Part shown: positions 62,277 through 64,000 of the stretch, piece by piece
Position numbering within the stretch: the first letter of the stretch is position 1
How the letters are laid out: the number at the start of each line of letters is the position of its first letter
Assembly: GCF_039539525.1 (NCBI RefSeq)
Contig: NZ_BAABDH010000110.1
Span: 40,306-104,305 of the forward strand
Source: Hymenobacter algoricola
Lineage (GTDB): Bacteria; Bacteroidota; Bacteroidia; Cytophagales; Hymenobacteraceae
Direction of reading: 5' to 3'
Length of the DNA stretch: 64,000 bases
Notes under the pieces: generated by a model
What the model saw: the letters and a program-made list of their open reading frames with translations, nothing else
Told to the model about the DNA's origin: nothing
Database searches by the model: none
Translations under genes and position numbers: made by a program

Positions 62277-62795
62277 ATGGCCTCTTCCTCCCTGTTTTTC
62301 TTCCTGTCGTTCGTGGCGCTGTTTGCGGCACTGGGCGTGGTGCTGGCCAAAAATCCGGTGCACAGCGTGCTGTTCCTGATCCTGACGTTCTTCTCACTCT
62401 CGGGGCACTACCTGATTCTGAACGCGCAGTTTCTGGCCGCTGTCAACATCATCGTGTACGCCGGGGCTATCATGGTGCTGTTCCTGTTTGTGATTATGTT
62501 CCTAAACCTGAACGCCGACACCGAGCCCCACAAGCCCCTGCTGGCCAAGGTAGCCGCGGCCGTGGCCGGGGGCTCGTTGCTGCTGGTGCTGGTAGCCGCC
62601 CTGCGCGATGTGCAGCCCGGCACGACCTACAACGCCGCCACCTTCGACTCGCAGATCGGCATGGTCAGCCAGCTGGGCCTGGTTCTCTACACGAAGTACC
62701 TGCTGCCCTTCGAGCTGGCCTCGGTGCTGTTCCTGGCCGCCATGGTCGGGGCCGTGATGCTGGGCAAGCGCGAAACCGGGGAGCGGAATTTCTAG
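62277..62795 (+). CDS. nuoJ: NADH-quinone oxidoreductase subunit J
   Basis: 172 aa, started at MASSSLFFFLSFVALFAALG. Five membrane helices; NPVHSVLFLILTFFSLSGHY and NIIVYAGAIMVLFLFVIMFL are conserved NuoJ segments. Last nuo gene in the window: a strong terminator follows, and nuoK, which normally overlaps or abuts nuoJ, is absent here. Confidence 0.94.
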   Translation: MASSSLFFFLSFVALFAALGVVLAKNPVHSVLFLILTFFSLSGHYLILNAQFLAAVNIIVYAGAIMVLFLFVIMFLNLNADTEPHKPLLAKVAAAVAGGSLLLVLVAALRDVQPGTTYNAATFDSQIGMVSQLGLVLYTKYLLPFELASVLFLAAMVGAVMLGKRETGERNF

Positions 62796-62811
62796 GATTC
62801 GGCAGCTTCTT

Positions 62812-62861
62812 AAGCAACAAAAAGCGGCGCCTGAAGCATCAGGCGCCGCTTTTTGTTGCTT
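62812..62861. terminator. 23-bp stem terminator after nuoJ
   Basis: aagcaacaaaaagcggcgcc-tga (62812-62834), loop agca, perfect complement at 62839-62861 with a T5 run. It would end the nuo transcript after nuoJ. Confidence 0.85.
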
Positions 62862-62901
62862 GAAAGCAGACTCCCATTTTTGCTTACCATATCTTTACTC
62901 T

Positions 62902-63114
62902 ATGCCTTTCCGCCTCGACCGCACCGCCTTCCATGCCGGCTCTCACGAGCAGAACGCCCAGTACCACGCTACGCACCAGCCCACCACAGCCAGTGAGCGG
63001 CTGCGGGCGGCAGCTTACCTGAACAGCGTAGCTTTCGGCTACGACCCCGACCAACCGCCCCGCCTTGACCGCACGGCCTTTGCCTGCCGCCCGCATCCGG
63101 CTAGCCATGAGTAA
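62902..63114 (+). CDS. Small protein with duplicated LDRTAF motif, partner of nucleotidyltransferase
   Basis: 70 aa, started at MPFRLDRTAFHAGSHEQNAQ. The motif RLDRTAF occurs near both ends (residues 4-10 and about 54-60), with ERLRAAAYLNSVAFGYD between. Its end overlaps the start of the nucleotidyltransferase gene by 8 bases. Small proteins of this look are found before nucleotidyltransferase genes in Bacteroidota; a toxin-antitoxin or modification pair is inferred, not shown. Confidence 0.65.
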   Translation: MPFRLDRTAFHAGSHEQNAQYHATHQPTTASERLRAAAYLNSVAFGYDPDQPPRLDRTAFACRPHPASHE

Positions 63115-63580
63115 TCTGTTCAACGCCGATTTCCGTGACTTTCTCCTGGCCCTGCACCAGCAGCATGTGCGCTACGTGCTGGTGGGCGGCTACTCGGTCA
63201 TTCTGCACGGCTACAGCCGCACCACCGGCGACCTGGATCTGTGGGTAGAGCAGTCGGCCGACAATTACGCGCGGCTGGCGCAGGCGTTCCAGGTTTTTGG
63301 AATGCCCATGTTCGATATGACGGCACACAACTTTCTGCACAATCCGGCCCTGGACGTTTTCACCTTCGGCCGCCCGCCCGTCGCCATCGACATCATTACC
63401 CGCCTAAAAGGTCTGGACTTCGCCACGGCCTACCCGCACGCCCTCGACACGGAAGTAGACGGCCTCACCGTGCGCCTGATCCATTACCAGGATCTGCTCC
63501 GGGCTAAGCGCGCCGCCGGCCGCCCCCGCGACCAGAACGACCTCGACCAACTCACGCAGGCAAACGAAAGCGGCGGCTGA
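63107..63580 (+). CDS. Nucleotidyltransferase-fold protein (possible AbiEii/DUF6036-like)
   Basis: 157 aa, started at MSNLFNADFRDFLLALHQQH. VLVGGYSVILHGYSRTTGDLDLWV is the nucleotidyltransferase core with GG and DLD acidic residues; VAIDIITRLKGLDFATAY adds the third Asp. Antitoxin or toxin roles are known for related folds (AbiEii, MenT). Paired with the preceding overlapping gene. Confidence 0.8.
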   Translation: MSNLFNADFRDFLLALHQQHVRYVLVGGYSVILHGYSRTTGDLDLWVEQSADNYARLAQAFQVFGMPMFDMTAHNFLHNPALDVFTFGRPPVAIDIITRLKGLDFATAYPHALDTEVDGLTVRLIHYQDLLRAKRAAGRPRDQNDLDQLTQANESGG

Positions 63581-63586
63581 AGCATC

Positions 63587-63898
63587 ATGATGATAAACCC
63601 TACCAAAATAAGCCCTACCAAAAAAACAATTTTCATTATGTTCTGGCTATCTGTGGTCATTAATATTGTGATTCAAATTGTTTTTCATCCTTCCATTGTT
63701 GGAGGCGATGATGCAGTATCGCTCATAAGCGCACTTGTTGGCCGAGCTATTGCCTTTTTACTTCTTCCGATTATCACGCTTGGGATTATACGCCTGATAG
63801 GCTATTTCATAAAGCGCCCATTCAAGCAAGAAACGGCTATTATATGGATCAGTTGGGCTATTTTTTTTGTAGTTAGTACGCTGAGCTATCTATGCTAG
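63587..63898 (+). CDS. AT-rich small membrane protein
   Basis: 103 aa with three hydrophobic helices (IFIMFWLSVVINIVIQIVF, FLLLPIITLGIIRLIGYF, IIWISWAIFFVVSTLSYL). The DNA is AT-rich compared with the nucleotidyltransferase gene 6 bases upstream, so it was probably acquired separately. Family not recognised. Confidence 0.65.
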   Translation: MMINPTKISPTKKTIFIMFWLSVVINIVIQIVFHPSIVGGDDAVSLISALVGRAIAFLLLPIITLGIIRLIGYFIKRPFKQETAIIWISWAIFFVVSTLSYLC

Positions 63899-63905
63899 AG
63901 CAGAT

Positions 63906-64000
63906 TCATGACCGCTGTACATGATAGCCACAGTGGTTGAACCAAGCTTTGGCATCGGTGCTGGTAATCCATTGCACGGCCGCGTGAATGGCTTCCAGCA
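63906..64000 (-). CDS. C-terminal end of an IS630-type transposase, cut by window edge
   Basis: The minus strand reads LEAIHAAVQWITSTDAKAWF and NHCGYHVQRS then a stop at 63906-63908. The A-x-x-WF-x-HCGY pattern is typical of the C-terminus of IS630-family transposases. The rest lies beyond the window. Confidence 0.6.
   Translation of the reverse strand, partial: LEAIHAAVQWITSTDAKAWFNHCGYHVQRS

Overview
The window is GC-rich chromosomal DNA from an aerobic member of the Bacteroidota, most likely Hymenobacter or a close relative. Supporting signs are promoter boxes of the TTG-N19-TAnnTTTG type, a T9SS C-terminal sorting domain, a CarboxypepD_reg outer-membrane beta-barrel protein, a short NuoG, and A-rich rather than Shine-Dalgarno leaders. 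No rRNA, tRNA or CRISPR array was seen. The genus is an inference from protein style; no search was run.

Layout. 1-12 kb: accessory DNA with a cut PIN toxin gene, an AT-rich P-loop ATPase, clpB, two paralogous small secreted proteins, a zeta-like kinase with a small partner, two DoxX proteins, and a degenerate second copy of the clpB tail with its terminator. 11.6-24.2 kb: mostly housekeeping and signalling genes (response regulator, PAS histidine kinase, M1 peptidase, serine hydrolase, bPH protein, NDH-2, ArsR-type regulator, ferredoxin, HAD phosphatase).

24.2-45.4 kb: a large class I lanthipeptide region, nearly all on the minus strand. From its 5' end it holds an outer-membrane beta-barrel protein, an array of eight intact and three decayed precursor genes sharing one leader with a GG cleavage site, a zinc-type LanC, a LanB, a C39-peptidase ABC exporter and an HlyD-like subunit. 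Beyond an IS5-type relic come a second LanB, a LytS/LytTR pair, a candidate unrelated precursor and a LanC-like protein that has lost all three zinc ligands. The inferred pathway is: LanB dehydrates Ser/Thr in the cores, LanC closes thioether rings on the conserved FTCC-x-C cluster, the C39 exporter cuts after GG and exports, and the beta-barrel protein may handle passage at the outer membrane.

45.9-53.4 kb: a dNMP-kinase-like protein, a secreted zinc phospholipase-like protein with T9SS tail, P5C dehydrogenase (pruA), and a GH3 beta-glucosidase. 53.5-62.8 kb: the complex I operon nuoA-J, with a HEPN/MNT toxin-antitoxin pair inserted between nuoD and nuoE and coupled to nuoE by a 1-base overlap. 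nuoJ ends at a strong terminator; nuoK-N are not in the window. The last 1.1 kb carries a small-protein/nucleotidyltransferase pair, an AT-rich membrane protein and the end of an IS630-type transposase. Intergenic DNA is rich in dispersed palindromic repeats, two MITE-like copies, and arrays of exact 7-base repeats in nuo spacers and before pruA.
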